Shown here: positions 45,615-55,616 of the stretch, one piece after another
Layout of the letters: each line of letters opens with the position of its first letter
Position numbering within the stretch: the first letter of the stretch is position 1
Assembly (NCBI RefSeq): GCF_036924525.1
Contig: NZ_JAZHRU010000001.1
Coordinates: 2,447,001-2,511,000, forward strand
Length of the DNA stretch: 64,000 bases
Direction: 5' to 3'
Source of the DNA: Bradyrhizobium sp. AZCC 1719
GTDB taxonomy: Bacteria; Pseudomonadota; Alphaproteobacteria; Rhizobiales; Xanthobacteraceae
The notes under the pieces: generated by a model
Database searches by the model: none
Seen by the model: only the letters and a program-made list of their open reading frames with translations
Told to the model about the DNA's origin: nothing
Position numbers and translations under genes: made by a program

Positions 45615-46604
45615 ATGATCCGTCGCATTCTGCCGCTCGTCGCGGGACTGCTCTGGGCGAGCTCGGCCTTCGCCGCCGACTTTACTCTGCTCAACGTCTC
45701 CTACGATCCGACGCGCGAGCTTTACGCCGATTTCAACAAGGCGTTCGCCGCGGCTTTCCAGAAAGAAACCGGCAAGAGCGTCGAGATCAAGCAGTCGCAT
45801 GGCGGCTCGGGCTCGCAGGCGCGCGCGGTAATCGACGGGCTGCAAGCGGACGTCGTCACGCTGGCGCTGGCCTATGACATCGACGCGATCGCCGCCAAGG
45901 GCCTTGTGGCGGCTGACTGGCAGAAGAAGTTGTCACTCAACGCCTCGCCCTACACCTCGACGATCGTGTTTCTGGTGCGCAAAGGCAACCCGAAGGCAAT
46001 CAAGGATTGGGACGATCTGATCAAGCCCGGCGTGCAGGTGATTACGCCTAACCCGAAGACCTCGGGCGGCGCGCGATGGAATTACCTGGCGGCTTGGGGC
46101 TTTGCCGAAAAGAAATTCGGTTCCGCCGACAAGGCGAGGAAGTTCGTCGCCGATCTCTTCAAGAATGTTCCGGTGCTCGATACCGGCGCGCGCGGCTCGA
46201 CGGTAACCTTCGTCGAGCGCGACGTCGGCGACGTGTTGCTGGCGTGGGAGAACGAGGCATTGCTGGCGCAGCGCGAATTCGGCAAGGGTAAATTCGAGAT
46301 CGTCGCGCCGCCATTGTCGATTCTCGCCGAGCCGCCGGTTTCGGTCGTCGACAAGGTTGCCGATAAAAAAGGCACGCAAGCCGTCGCCGAAGCCTATCTG
46401 AAGTATTGGTATACCAAGGAAGGCCAGGAAATCGCCGCGCGCAACTCCTATCGTCCGCGCGATGCGGAAATTGCGAAGGAGCACGAAAAATCCTTCGCCA
46501 GGATCGAACTTTTCACAATCGACGACGTTTTCGGCGGTTGGACCAAGGCGCAGAAAGATCACTTCGGCGAAGGCGGCATTTTCGACCAGATCTACAAGAA
46601 TTGA
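45615..46604 (+). CDS. sbp: sulfate ABC transporter, substrate-binding protein
   Basis: A 329-residue periplasmic sulfate receptor with signal peptide ([17 protein letters not shown]). [40 protein letters not shown] and [20 protein letters not shown] are the sulfate-binding protein pattern (Sbp/CysP). [15 protein letters not shown], then [20 protein letters not shown] complete the site. ATG 45615 gives a clean signal peptide; the frame is open further upstream without a ribosome site. It starts 137 bases after cysH, so it may have its own promoter. Confidence 0.95.
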   Translation: MIRRILPLVAGLLWASSAFAADFTLLNVSYDPTRELYADFNKAFAAAFQKETGKSVEIKQSHGGSGSQARAVIDGLQADVVTLALAYDIDAIAAKGLVAADWQKKLSLNASPYTSTIVFLVRKGNPKAIKDWDDLIKPGVQVITPNPKTSGGARWNYLAAWGFAEKKFGSADKARKFVADLFKNVPVLDTGARGSTVTFVERDVGDVLLAWENEALLAQREFGKGKFEIVAPPLSILAEPPVSVVDKVADKKGTQAVAEAYLKYWYTKEGQEIAARNSYRPRDAEIAKEHEKSFARIELFTIDDVFGGWTKAQKDHFGEGGIFDQIYKN

Positions 46605-46642
46605 TCTGGCCAACGTCAGCCGTAGCGGAAGCAGGGGGATTT

Positions 46643-47479
46643 GTGAGCACAGCGGTTGCACGGCGCACGAGCTTGCCCGGGTTCGGTCTGACCATGGGCC
46701 TGACGCTGACGTGGCTCTCCGTTATCATCCTCATCCCGCTCGCCGGTCTGTTCCTCAAGACGCTCGAGCTTTCGCCCGCGCAGTTCTGGGAAATTCTCAC
46801 CAGCCGCCGCACGCTGAATGCGCTGAGGATTTCGTTCGGTCTCTCCTTTGCCGCAGCCTGTGTCAACCTGGTGATGGGCACCATCATCGTGTGGGCGCTG
46901 GTGCGCTACCGCTTTCCGGGCCGGCGGATATTCGATGCCATCGTCGACATTCCCTTTGCGCTGCCGACCGCGGTTGCGGGCGTGGCGCTGACGCAATTGT
47001 TCGCACAGAAGGGATGGCTCGGGGCGCCGCTGGCTGAGCTGGGCATCAAGGTGGCGTTCACGCCGATCGGGATCTTTATCGCGATGGTTTTCATCGGCAT
47101 CCCCTTCGTGGTGCGCACGGTTCAGCCCGTCCTGATCGATCTCGATCCGGAGATCGAGGAAGCGGCCGCAAGCCTTGGCGCCAACCGCTGGCACACGGTT
47201 TTTCGTGTGATTTTGCCGAGCCTGATTCCCGCGCTGCTGACGGGCTTCGCGCTGGCGTTCGCGCGCGCGGTCGGCGAATACGGGTCGGTGATCTTCATCG
47301 CCGGCAATCTGCCCAACGTATCGGAGATCGCGCCGCTGCTGATCGTGATCCGGTTGTCCGAATTCCGCTACGCCGATGCGACGGCGATTGCCGTCGTCAT
47401 GCTGCTGGCTTCGTTCGTGATCATCTTAGCCGTCAATCGCCTGCAACGCTGGGCGCAAACCCGCATTCCCGCGCATTGA
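46643..47479 (+). CDS. cysT: sulfate ABC transporter permease CysT
   Basis: A 278-residue permease with six helices and the EAA loop [20 protein letters not shown] followed by [20 protein letters not shown]. It is the first of the two sulfate permeases. GTG 46643 follows GCAGGGGGA; the long frame upstream overlaps the end of sbp in another frame. cysW follows after 10 bases. Confidence 0.94.
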   Translation: MSTAVARRTSLPGFGLTMGLTLTWLSVIILIPLAGLFLKTLELSPAQFWEILTSRRTLNALRISFGLSFAAACVNLVMGTIIVWALVRYRFPGRRIFDAIVDIPFALPTAVAGVALTQLFAQKGWLGAPLAELGIKVAFTPIGIFIAMVFIGIPFVVRTVQPVLIDLDPEIEEAAASLGANRWHTVFRVILPSLIPALLTGFALAFARAVGEYGSVIFIAGNLPNVSEIAPLLIVIRLSEFRYADATAIAVVMLLASFVIILAVNRLQRWAQTRIPAH

Positions 47480-47489
47480 GGGCCGACCG

Positions 47490-48476
47490 ATGTCGACGCA
47501 AACGAGCTTTGTGACTCCGGCGACGCCGCTAAAGGCCTACGCGTCAACGGCGGGCGCGGCCATTTCCTCGCTGTCGCGCCGCGAAGCGCGCGAGCGTCCG
47601 CGGGCGATTGCTTCACCCAAGGATTTTCGGACAGAGCCCGGGCCGGTCCGCTTCGTCATCATCGCGCTTGCCGTCAGCTTCCTCACCGTCTTTGTCGTGC
47701 TGCCGCTGGTCGTGGTGTTCGCATCGGCCTTGTCGAAAGGGTTTGGTGCCTATTTCGCCGCGCTGGCCGAACCGGAGGCGCTGTCGGCAATCCGGCTGAC
47801 CCTGCTGGTGGCGGCGATTTCGGTCGGTCTCAATCTCCTGTTCGGGGTGATCGCGGCCTGGGCGATCGCAAAGTTCGATTTCCCTGGCAAGACCTTCCTG
47901 GTCACGCTGATCGACCTGCCGTTCTCGGTCAGTCCGGTCATTTCGGGCCTTGTCTTCGTGCTGCTGTTCGGTGCGCAGGGCTATTGGGGCACCTGGCTGC
48001 AGGCGCACAACATCCATATTCTGTTCGCCGTGCCCGGCATTGCGCTCGCAACCATCTTCGTGACGTTTCCGTTTGTGGCCCGCTCGCTGATCCCGCTGAT
48101 GCAGGAGCAGGGCACGCAGGAGGAGGAAGCCGCGATCTCGCTGGGAGCGTCAGGCCTGCAGACCTTCTTCCGCGTCACTCTGCCCAATATCAAATGGGGC
48201 CTGTTGTATGGCGTACTGCTGTGCAATGCGCGCGCCATGGGCGAGTTCGGCGCGGTATCGGTGGTGTCGGGCCATATCCGTGGCGAGACCAACACCATGC
48301 CGCTACTGGTCGAGATCCTCTATAATGAGTATCAGTTCGTAGCCTCGTTTGCGATCGCCTCGCTCCTGGCGATGCTGGCCTTGATCACGCTGGTCGTGAA
48401 GACCATTCTCGAACAGCGTCTGGATGAAGGACAAACCCCAAGCGACGATCTAAGGGACGATCCGCGTGACCATTGA
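47490..48476 (+). CDS. cysW: sulfate ABC transporter permease CysW
   Basis: A 328-residue permease with an unusually long hydrophilic N-terminus of about 50 residues ([20 protein letters not shown]) before the first helix. The EAA loop is [20 protein letters not shown], and [20 protein letters not shown] is a CysW hallmark. It pairs with CysT. Its last 11 bases overlap the cysA start. Confidence 0.94.
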   Translation: MSTQTSFVTPATPLKAYASTAGAAISSLSRREARERPRAIASPKDFRTEPGPVRFVIIALAVSFLTVFVVLPLVVVFASALSKGFGAYFAALAEPEALSAIRLTLLVAAISVGLNLLFGVIAAWAIAKFDFPGKTFLVTLIDLPFSVSPVISGLVFVLLFGAQGYWGTWLQAHNIHILFAVPGIALATIFVTFPFVARSLIPLMQEQGTQEEEAAISLGASGLQTFFRVTLPNIKWGLLYGVLLCNARAMGEFGAVSVVSGHIRGETNTMPLLVEILYNEYQFVASFAIASLLAMLALITLVVKTILEQRLDEGQTPSDDLRDDPRDH

Positions 48477-49515
48477 AGTCAAAAACATCGTCAAGAAATT
48501 CGGCGCGTTCGCAGCCCTCGACAACGTCGATCTGAAGGTCGGCAAGGGCGAATTGCTGGCGCTGCTTGGCCCCTCCGGTTCGGGCAAGACCACGCTGCTG
48601 CGGATTATCGCCGGCCTTGACTGGCCCGATGCAGGCGAGGTGCGGATCGATGGCGAGGATGCACTCGGCCACGGCGCCAGCGAGCGCCATGTCGGATTCG
48701 TGTTTCAGCACTACGCGTTGTTCCGCCACATGACGGTGTTTGAGAACGTCGCCTTCGGCCTGCGCGTGCAGCCGCGCGCCGTCCGCAAGGATGAGGCCAC
48801 GATCCGTGCCCGCGTCAAGGAATTGCTTGACCTGGTGCAGCTCGACTGGTTGGCAAACCGCTATCCCAGCCAATTGTCGGGCGGCCAGCGGCAGCGCATT
48901 GCGCTCGCCCGCGCGCTTGCGATCGAGCCACGCATCCTCCTGCTCGACGAGCCCTTCGGCGCGCTCGACGCGAAGGTGCGGAAAGAGCTGCGGCAATGGC
49001 TGCGTTCGCTGCATTCCGAAATCCACGTCACCTCGATCTTCGTCACCCACGACCAGGAAGAGGCGCTGGAAGTCGCCAACTGCGTGGTGGTGATGGACAA
49101 GGGGCGCATCGAACAGATCGGCACGCCCGGCGATGTCTATGACAATCCGGCGACCGCCTTCGTCCACGGCTTCATCGGCGAATCCATCGTGCTGCCGGTC
49201 GAGGTCTCAGGCGGCTCGGTGCGGCTCGGCGGCCGGCCGCTCAATATCGCCGCCGATGGTGCGGCCTCCGGCGCCTCAAAGCTGTTCGTCCGTCGCCACG
49301 ACATGCAGATCGGGCCCGCCGGAACCGGCTCGCTGGAGGGCGCGGTGCGTCATGTCCGCTCGTTCGGCCCGATCCAGCGGGCGGAGATCGCGTTGACAGG
49401 CGGGGAGGACAAGACCGTGATCGAGATCGACGCCCCCCGGGACCGGGAACTCCAGGCCGGCGAAATCATCAGCCTGCAACCCCGCCGCTACCGGATTTTT
49501 GCCGCGCAGGATTGA
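48466..49515 (+). CDS. cysA: sulfate ABC transporter ATPase CysA
   Basis: A 349-residue ATPase. Walker A is GPSGSGKTT, the Q-loop is [13 protein letters not shown], the signature is [16 protein letters not shown], Walker B is [16 protein letters not shown], and the switch is [16 protein letters not shown]. The C-terminal 110 residues are a TOBE-like regulatory domain. GTG 48466 overlaps cysW. It closes the cys operon. Confidence 0.95.
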   Translation: MTIEVKNIVKKFGAFAALDNVDLKVGKGELLALLGPSGSGKTTLLRIIAGLDWPDAGEVRIDGEDALGHGASERHVGFVFQHYALFRHMTVFENVAFGLRVQPRAVRKDEATIRARVKELLDLVQLDWLANRYPSQLSGGQRQRIALARALAIEPRILLLDEPFGALDAKVRKELRQWLRSLHSEIHVTSIFVTHDQEEALEVANCVVVMDKGRIEQIGTPGDVYDNPATAFVHGFIGESIVLPVEVSGGSVRLGGRPLNIAADGAASGASKLFVRRHDMQIGPAGTGSLEGAVRHVRSFGPIQRAEIALTGGEDKTVIEIDAPRDRELQAGEIISLQPRRYRIFAAQD

Positions 49516-49527
49516 CGACGAAGTCGT

Positions 49528-49643
49528 CATTCCGGGGCAATGCGCCAGCATCGAACTATGGTGCGCACTTGCGCACCTGAGAATCTCGAGATTCTCAGGT
49601 GCGCAATTGCGCACCAGAGTTCACTTCGCGCCCCGGAATGACA
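49528..49643. repeat. CATTCCGGGG...CCCCGGAATG repeat, copy 2, with 38-base perfect palindrome
   Basis: Same frame as 13551-13663. Positions 49569-49606 form a perfect palindrome (19 bases per arm, centre CTCGAG). It would fold in the cysA 3' mRNA and may act as terminator or mRNA stabiliser. Confidence 0.85.
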
Positions 49644-49734
49644 GCCAAGATGCCCCCCGTTCACCATTCAGCCACGGTTGGTATGCAACAAGCGGCCATC
49701 CAGGCTTAGGGGCTTCTTCGGGGGGATTCTTTCA

Positions 49735-50232
49735 GTGAAACGGGCGACCACCGCCATTATCGGCCTATTGCTGCTTGCCGGCTGCTCGGCAGACGTCAAG
49801 ATTCCGGAACAGCCGGCCATGTATCTCGACATGGCCCAACCCGGCGCCACGCTCGACCCCGTGGCGGCGGCGCTCCTGATCTCGCAATATCGGCAGAACA
49901 ACGGCCTCGGCGCCGTCGTGGTCGATCCCGATCTGATCAAGCTGGCGGAGCAGCAGTCCCAGGCGATGGCAGCCCGCAACAAGATGGACCACAACGTGAA
50001 GGGCCCGCTGGACAAGCGGCTGGGGGCCTCAGGCTATCCGGCGAAGCTTGCCGTCGAGAATATCTCGGCCGGCTATCACACGATGGCGGAAGCCTTTTCC
50101 GGTTGGCGCGACTCGCCGCCGCACAAGGCCAATATGCTCAAGAACGGTGTCACAAAATTGGGCATCGCGGCGGTTTACGCTCCAAACACCAAATACAAGG
50201 TGTTCTGGACGCTCATCCTTGCATCAACCTGA
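49735..50232 (+). CDS. CAP/SCP-domain lipoprotein
   Basis: A 165-residue lipoprotein with signal AIIGLLLLAGCSAD (lipobox LAGC). The CAP domain is recognisable by LLISQYRQNNGLGAVVVDPD, AARNKMDHN, AVENISAGYHTMAEAFSGWR and SPPHKANML (conserved His and Glu). Bacterial CAP proteins are extracytoplasmic and mostly uncharacterised. GTG 49735 was chosen because GGGGGGA lies upstream and it gives the lipoprotein signal directly. Confidence 0.87.
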   Translation: MKRATTAIIGLLLLAGCSADVKIPEQPAMYLDMAQPGATLDPVAAALLISQYRQNNGLGAVVVDPDLIKLAEQQSQAMAARNKMDHNVKGPLDKRLGASGYPAKLAVENISAGYHTMAEAFSGWRDSPPHKANMLKNGVTKLGIAAVYAPNTKYKVFWTLILAST

Positions 50233-50368
50233 GGCAACGCCGGATGCGGACATCGGCGTCTCACAAAGCGATAAACTCGGCGTGATCCTTGCTCGATCTT
50301 GCCCGATTGACGCCGTCGCGAACTGTCGCCACGGTGCCCCGGTCATTGTCCACTAGCCGACGGTCACG

Positions 50369-51544
50369 ATGGATCATTACGATACCGCGCCGGCAACCAC
50401 GCCCGCCAAAGCGCAGCGTGTGCTGGTCCTGCAAGGCGGCGGCGCGCTCGGCTCCTATCAGGCAGGTGCCTTTCAGGCGCTGTGCCGCTCGGGGTTCGAA
50501 CCCGAATGGATCGCGGGCATTTCGATCGGCTCCGTCAATGCCGCGATCATTGCCGGCAACGAAGGCGAAAAGCGCGTCGATCGGCTGAAAGAATTTTGGG
50601 AGATGGTGTCATCTCCGGTGCCATGGAAGCCCGTCGCATCAGGCGACCGCGCGCGCTCGCTGTTCAACGAGACCAGTGCCGCGCTGATTGCGACCTTCGG
50701 CGTACCGGGCTTCTTCACGCCGCGCATTCCGCCTGCACCCTTGTGGCCACCGGGCAGTCGGCAATCGCAAAGCTATTACGACACTGCGCCGCTGAAGAAA
50801 ACGCTGGAGCGGCTGGTCGACTTCGACCGCATCAACGATCTGAAGACGCGGCTCAGCGTCGGCGCGGTCGGGGTAACCTCGGGCAATCTGAAATATTTCG
50901 ACAATTTCGAGTTCAGGAGGCTCGGCAAGAGGATCGGCCCGGAGCACATCATGGCCTCCGGCGCGCTGCCGCCTGGCTTTCCTTCCATCGAGATCGAGGG
51001 TGAGCACTATTGGGACGGCGGCATCGCCTCCAACACGCCGCTCGATTATGTGCTGGGCGAGGAAACCAACCGCGATCTCCTGATCTTTCAGGTCGATTTG
51101 TTCAGCGCGCGCGGCGAATTGCCGACATCGCTGCTGGAGGCTGCAGAGCGCGAAAAGGACATCCGCTATTCCAGCCGCACCCGCATGACTACCGACAAGA
51201 ACAAGCAGGTGCACAACGCGCGGAAGGCGCTGCGCGAGCTGCTCGGAAAGCTGCCCGATGATCTCAAGAACGATCCGTCGGTGGCAGTTCTCTGCAACGC
51301 GGCCAAGGAAAACACCGTCACCGTCGTGCATCTGATTTACAAGAGCAAGAACTACGAAACGTCATCCAAGGATTACGACTTTTCGCATGTCGCCATGGTC
51401 GAACACTGGAACGCAGGCGTCCGCGACGTTCATCTGTCGATGCGTCACAAGGATGTGCTGGAGCGTCCGCAATCCGGCCAGACCATGGCGGCCTACGATA
51501 TGACGGGGGATGTTTGGAAGACCGCAGCAGGCAAGCAGGAGTGA
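50369..51544 (+). CDS. patatin-like phospholipase (DUF3734 type)
   Basis: A 391-residue serine lipase-like protein. The oxyanion GGGALGSYQAGAF, the nucleophile elbow GISIGSVNAAIIAGN (Gly-x-Ser-x-Gly) and the catalytic Asp in YWDGGIASNTPLDY are all present. The C-terminal part (SSRTRMTTDKNKQVHNARKA) matches DUF3734. It is followed five bases later by a 3-hydroxybutyrate dehydrogenase gene, an association that hints at polyhydroxybutyrate or lipid turnover. Confidence 0.92.
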   Translation: MDHYDTAPATTPAKAQRVLVLQGGGALGSYQAGAFQALCRSGFEPEWIAGISIGSVNAAIIAGNEGEKRVDRLKEFWEMVSSPVPWKPVASGDRARSLFNETSAALIATFGVPGFFTPRIPPAPLWPPGSRQSQSYYDTAPLKKTLERLVDFDRINDLKTRLSVGAVGVTSGNLKYFDNFEFRRLGKRIGPEHIMASGALPPGFPSIEIEGEHYWDGGIASNTPLDYVLGEETNRDLLIFQVDLFSARGELPTSLLEAAEREKDIRYSSRTRMTTDKNKQVHNARKALRELLGKLPDDLKNDPSVAVLCNAAKENTVTVVHLIYKSKNYETSSKDYDFSHVAMVEHWNAGVRDVHLSMRHKDVLERPQSGQTMAAYDMTGDVWKTAAGKQE

Positions 51545-51549
51545 TTGGA

Positions 51550-52338
51550 ATGGGTACGTTAAAAGGCAAGACCGCTGTCGTGACCGGCTCGACAAGCGGC
51601 ATCGGATTGGCTTACGCGCGCGCTTTTGCCGCCGCCGGCGCCAATGTCGTCCTCAACGGCATGGGCGTGCCGGCCGATATCGAGCGCGAGCGTTCCGGCA
51701 TCGAGACCGACTTCAAGGTCCGCGCCGTGCACTCGCCCGCCGACATGACCAAGCCCGCCGAGATTGCCGAAATGGTCGCGCTTGGCGAGAAGACGTTTGG
51801 TTCGGTCGATATCCTCGTCAACAATGCCGGCATCCAGTTCGTCTCGCCGATCGAGGAGTTTCCGCCCGAGAAGTGGGAAGCCATTATCGCCATCAACCTG
51901 TCGTCGGCGTTCTACGGCATCCGTGCCGCAGTCCCCGGCATGAAGAAGCGCGGCTGGGGCCGTATCATCAACACGGCTTCCGCGCATTCGCTGGTCGCGT
52001 CGCCGTTCAAGGCGGCCTATGTCTCGGCCAAGCATGGCATCGCCGGCCTCACCAAGACGGTGGCGCTGGAGCTTGCGACGTTCAAGATCACCTGCAACTG
52101 CATCAGTCCCGGTTACGTCTGGACGCCGCTGGTGGAAAAGCAGATTCCCGACACCATGAAGGCGCGCAGCCTGACCAAGGAGCAGGTCATCAACGACGTG
52201 TTGCTGCAGGCGCAGCCGACCAAGGAGTTCGTGACCTCCGAACAGGTCGCCGCACTGGCACTGTTCCTGTGTAGCGACGATGCCGCCCAGATCACCGGCG
52301 CCAATCTATCGATCGATGGCGGATGGACCGCGGCATAA
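51550..52338 (+). CDS. bdhA: 3-hydroxybutyrate dehydrogenase
   Basis: A 262-residue short-chain dehydrogenase that oxidises 3-hydroxybutyrate to acetoacetate with NAD. TGSTSGIGLAYARAF binds the cofactor, and NTASAHSLVASPFKAAYVSA and KHGIAGLTKTVALELA carry the catalytic Ser, Tyr and Lys. QIPDTMKARSLTKEQVINDV and LLQAQPTKEFVTSEQVAALA are typical of BdhA. ATG 51550 was chosen as the usual MGTLKGKTAVVTGS start. Confidence 0.95.
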   Translation: MGTLKGKTAVVTGSTSGIGLAYARAFAAAGANVVLNGMGVPADIERERSGIETDFKVRAVHSPADMTKPAEIAEMVALGEKTFGSVDILVNNAGIQFVSPIEEFPPEKWEAIIAINLSSAFYGIRAAVPGMKKRGWGRIINTASAHSLVASPFKAAYVSAKHGIAGLTKTVALELATFKITCNCISPGYVWTPLVEKQIPDTMKARSLTKEQVINDVLLQAQPTKEFVTSEQVAALALFLCSDDAAQITGANLSIDGGWTAA

Positions 52339-52374
52339 GACAAATCGTGAGCAGGCACCGGGAAGCGCGCCTAG

Positions 52375-53202
52375 TTAATGGGCGACGCTCCCGGTCACGG
52401 CTGCGATGCTCTGGGAAAAATGCAGCTCGTTGAAGCCGAGCTTGCTGGCCACCAGAATCAGGACTGAGGCCAGCACCACCCGCAGCACCGTCTCCGGCAC
52501 GCGAACCGCGCAGTAGCTGCCGATCACGATGCCGGGCAACGATCCGACCAACAGCACACTCATCAGCGCCCAATCGACCGAACCCAGCGCCCAGTGTCCG
52601 ATGCCGGCCACCAGCGTCAGCGGCACGGCATGTGCGATGTCGGAGCCGACAATGCTCGCCATCGGCAGGCGCGGATAGAGCAGCAACAGCGCGGTGACGC
52701 CGACTGCGCCGGCACCTACGGATGAAATCGAGACCAGCACACCGAGCGCCACGCCGACCATCACGGTCGCGCGGCCGGTCGCCGCGGCATCGAATCCTTC
52801 CATGCGCCGGCGATAGTGATCCATGATCGCCCTGCGGAAGATCAACGATGTCGCCGTAAGGAGGAGTGCGAAGCACAGCACCAGATTGACCAGGCTGCGC
52901 GCGGACTCCCCCTTGAGCTCGAGTTGCCACAGCACGAGCAATGTAACGACGCTTGCCGGGATGCTGCCGCTGGCGAGACGCATCACTGCCGGCCAGTGGA
53001 TGCTGCGTGCAAAGCCATGCACCAGGCTGCCGCCCGTCTTGGTGGCCGCGGCATATAGAAGGTCGGTGCCGACAGCGGTCGACGGGTGGATGCCGAATAG
53101 CAGAATCAGCAACGGCGTCATCAGCGAGCCGCCGCCGACACCGGTCATCCCGACCAGCAGGCCGACGCCGAATCCCGAGGCAACGTAAAGTGGATCAATC
53201 AT
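52375..53202 (-). CDS. TauE/SafE family membrane transporter
   Basis: A 275-residue permease of the sulfite/sulfonate exporter family with about eight helices. The repeated motif is visible as GVGGGSLMTPLLILLFGIHP and SSVGAGAVGVTALLLLYPRL. SIVGSDIAHAVPLTLVAGIG lies in the second half. ATG 53202 was chosen; the longer frame uses TTG. The cys genes are 4 kb away, so a sulfur role is only a possibility. It is convergent with bdhA. Confidence 0.88.
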   Translation of the reverse strand: MIDPLYVASGFGVGLLVGMTGVGGGSLMTPLLILLFGIHPSTAVGTDLLYAAATKTGGSLVHGFARSIHWPAVMRLASGSIPASVVTLLVLWQLELKGESARSLVNLVLCFALLLTATSLIFRRAIMDHYRRRMEGFDAAATGRATVMVGVALGVLVSISSVGAGAVGVTALLLLYPRLPMASIVGSDIAHAVPLTLVAGIGHWALGSVDWALMSVLLVGSLPGIVIGSYCAVRVPETVLRVVLASVLILVASKLGFNELHFSQSIAAVTGSVAH

Positions 53203-53563
53203 TTCCGGGTGCAAGTTCCATGTGGCGTGAGCGAGTATATATCAACGCAGGGGATAAACGTCCTATCGATGGCGGTGCATCGGGTGAAATAAGAATATTT
53301 CATACGCGCATCGGAATCCGGTGGTTATTTCCCCCAATTTGCCGGTGCAGAGCGAAACCGGTATCCTCCCTCGCCGATGCTGCCGACGCGCCTGGCGGAG
53401 CCCTACTGGTCAATCTCGTTGACGGGCCGTCGCGACGTGTGTCGGATTGTGCAGGATATCGATCGTGTCCTTGCGCACACGATAGAAAATCCGGAACGGC
53501 TAACGCAGGACGGTTGCGATCATGCAGGCGGCCGTCTTCCAACCGCTCCAGTGGTCTGTAGGA
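53203..53563. other. 361-base gap with toxin relic
   Basis: No intact gene. The first 150 bases are AT-richer than the surroundings. The part near 53430-53510 contains the ParE-like relic described separately. Confidence 0.5.
53415..53515 (-). pseudogene. relic of a ParE/RelE-type toxin gene
   Basis: On the minus strand one frame reads MIATVLR, a stop, then PFRIFYRVRKDTIDILHNPT. FRIFYRVxxDxIxIL is the last beta strands of ParE/RelE toxins. There is a stop directly before the motif and the usual VLHGxRD ending is lost. No antitoxin remains. The limits are approximate. Confidence 0.5.
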
Positions 53564-54931
53564 TCAGCGCTTCCCGAACGCCAGCACATGTAGTCCGAGC
53601 CGCCGGCGCACGATCCAAAACAGCAGCACCGTTTCGAACGTCAGCGAGATCGAGGTCGCGGCCGCCGCGCCGTGGCCGCCGAAGCGGGGCACCAGGACGA
53701 CACACAGCACAACGTTCATGACAAAGGCGAGCGCATAGGCCAGCGCGCAGATGTGCTGGTGGCCGAGCATGTTCAGGAGCCGCTCGACCGGGCCGATGGC
53801 GGAACGCACCACAAGGCCAATCGCTGCAATGAACATGATGTCATAGCCGACGACGAATTGCGGTCCGAACAACCACAATAGCGGCTTGCCCAGCGCCAAC
53901 AGCAGAATGGTCGCGCCGAGCGACGGCCAGAACGTCCACTGGATCGCATGCGCCACATAGGCCGACAGCCGCGGCTTATCGCCCTGCGCGTGATACTCGG
54001 CAAAGCGATGCGCAGTCGAAGCTCCCATCGCGTAGTGAATGAAGGAGACCAGCGCCAGCGTCTTTATAACGGCGAAGTAGACGCCGACCTCTTCCGAGGA
54101 GCGGAATTGCTGCAGCACCAGTACGTCGGTGTAGGATAACAGCAGATAAAAGCTCTCTACCAGCAGGATTGGCAGCGAGACGGCGAGCCAGCCGCGGAAG
54201 TCGTAGGCCCGGGGGCCAGGCTCGATGTGGCCGCCGAGCTTGCGATTGAGCACGATCATCTGGCCGATCATCGCGATCCATACCGCCGCGGCGCTGGCCC
54301 ACATCGCGGCGGTGGCGCCGAGATCGAAGCCGAGCACGAAGGCGCCGGCGGTCAGGCCAATGATCAGCGACTGGCGCACGATGAACTGCGGCACCAGGCC
54401 AAGCCGCATCCAGTCGTGCGAGCGGGCGATGCCGTCCTGGGTGTTGGCGACGACGAACGCCGGCAATGTCAGGCAACCGATGTAGAGTGGAACGATCGCG
54501 TTGCCGTCGATCCACGGCGACAATCCCTTCACCACGCCCGCCAGCAGCAGCGAGACGATGGAGGAGACTGCAAACGTCATCCATCGGCTGCCGGAGAGAA
54601 AGCCGCGCAGCAGCGCATGCTCGCCGCGTGTACGATATTCCGGAATGATCTTCTGCGCGGACGCCGAGATGCCGAAATCCATCATGCTGCCGAGCAGCAG
54701 CACCCAGGTCCAGACATAGACATAGACGCCGTAGTCCGAGCCGCCCATCCAGCGCGCCAGCAGGATCTGCGAGAAATAGGCAAGCGCTGCGCTGAAGACG
54801 CGGATCACGAAGATCGTGCCGGCCAGCCGCCTTGTAACGGAGGCTTCACTGGAGCCGCCAAGCAGCGCACGCAGGCGCGCGATCACGCCGGCAGGCGAAG
54901 CGGTTGCGGATTGCGAATCCAATACGGCCAC
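53564..54931 (-). CDS. polysaccharide flippase / lipopolysaccharide biosynthesis protein (MOP superfamily)
   Basis: A 455-residue protein with about 12-14 helices. RRLAGTIFVIRVFSAALAYF, LLARWMGGSDYGVYVYVWTW and DFGISASAQKIIPEYRTRGE are the N-terminal pattern of Wzx-like flippases. It would flip lipid-linked saccharides across the inner membrane. No glycosyltransferase genes are adjacent, so the polymer is unknown. ATG 54931. Confidence 0.87.
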   Translation of the reverse strand: MAVLDSQSATASPAGVIARLRALLGGSSEASVTRRLAGTIFVIRVFSAALAYFSQILLARWMGGSDYGVYVYVWTWVLLLGSMMDFGISASAQKIIPEYRTRGEHALLRGFLSGSRWMTFAVSSIVSLLLAGVVKGLSPWIDGNAIVPLYIGCLTLPAFVVANTQDGIARSHDWMRLGLVPQFIVRQSLIIGLTAGAFVLGFDLGATAAMWASAAAVWIAMIGQMIVLNRKLGGHIEPGPRAYDFRGWLAVSLPILLVESFYLLLSYTDVLVLQQFRSSEEVGVYFAVIKTLALVSFIHYAMGASTAHRFAEYHAQGDKPRLSAYVAHAIQWTFWPSLGATILLLALGKPLLWLFGPQFVVGYDIMFIAAIGLVVRSAIGPVERLLNMLGHQHICALAYALAFVMNVVLCVVLVPRFGGHGAAAATSISLTFETVLLFWIVRRRLGLHVLAFGKR

Positions 54932-55198
54932 AACGGTACATCCCCGAAACGTGCCGCGAGGCGGCGGCGTCGGTCGGATGTATCAACCATTCGTTAAGAT
55001 TCGGTTGGATGGCCTGCTGATCGCTTCCCAACCGCATTTCGCTGAATTGCTGCCGCCTGGAGCTGCGAAACGATGAAGTTCTTAGGAATAAAGTGGCTGA
55101 GCCGTCCGATGCCGGTAAGGCCCGCGGGCTCTCGGGAACTTTTCTGGCGCTTTGTAATTTTCAGCTTCGGTCGCATGGTGCGGCCGGGGAGGAAAAAT

Positions 55199-55483
55199 AT
55201 GAAACTACTGCTTGTTACCGCTGTAACGATCATCACCGCGCTGGCTGTCAGCCCGGCTTCTGCCCAGAAGGCTTCTGCCAAGGCTTCTGCCCAGAAGACG
55301 GGTTGCACGAGCGAAAACATGGCCAAGCTCGTCTCGTCCGGCAACACGATGCCTGATAGCCCCGGCAAATTTGCGATGATGAAAGAGATGGGCGCGGCGA
55401 ATGCCGCCATGTCAAAGGGCGACATGCGTAGTGCTTGCAAGAGCTATATGCGCGCTCAGCAAATGAGCGGCCAGAAGAGCTAG
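55199..55483 (+). CDS. small secreted hypothetical protein
   Basis: A 94-residue protein: signal peptide KLLLVTAVTIITALAVSPASAQ, then an Ala/Lys/Ser segment with a repeat (KASAKASAQK), and two cysteines (TGCTSENM, RSACKSYM) likely to form a disulfide. The Met-rich middle (MKEMGAANAAMSKGDM) is notable. No domain is recognised. ATG 55199 follows GGGGAGG; an upstream start at 55073 would bury the signal peptide. A terminator follows at 55504. Confidence 0.78.
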   Translation: MKLLLVTAVTIITALAVSPASAQKASAKASAQKTGCTSENMAKLVSSGNTMPDSPGKFAMMKEMGAANAAMSKGDMRSACKSYMRAQQMSGQKS

Positions 55484-55503
55484 GAGGACAGGTTGCTTCC
55501 GAG

Positions 55504-55527
55504 GAGAGCCGGCAAGCGCCGGCTCTC
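55504..55527 (+). terminator. hairpin after the small secreted protein gene
   Basis: GAGAGCCGGC (55504-55513) pairs perfectly with GCCGGCTCTC (55518-55527), loop AAGC. Only a short T stretch follows, so termination may be weak. Confidence 0.6.
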
Positions 55528-55616
55528 TTCGGACTACAAAGCGTAGCTGCACCGGGGCGGAAACACGTCGCGGCATCGTGGCGCGCTGCGCACATCCGCA
55601 GGGACACTAGATTGCA

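Noticed and set aside
50491..50503. GGGGTTCGAACCC resembling a tRNA T-loop
   Set aside because: It lies inside the patatin coding sequence (SGFEPEW) and no acceptor, D or anticodon arm can be formed around it.
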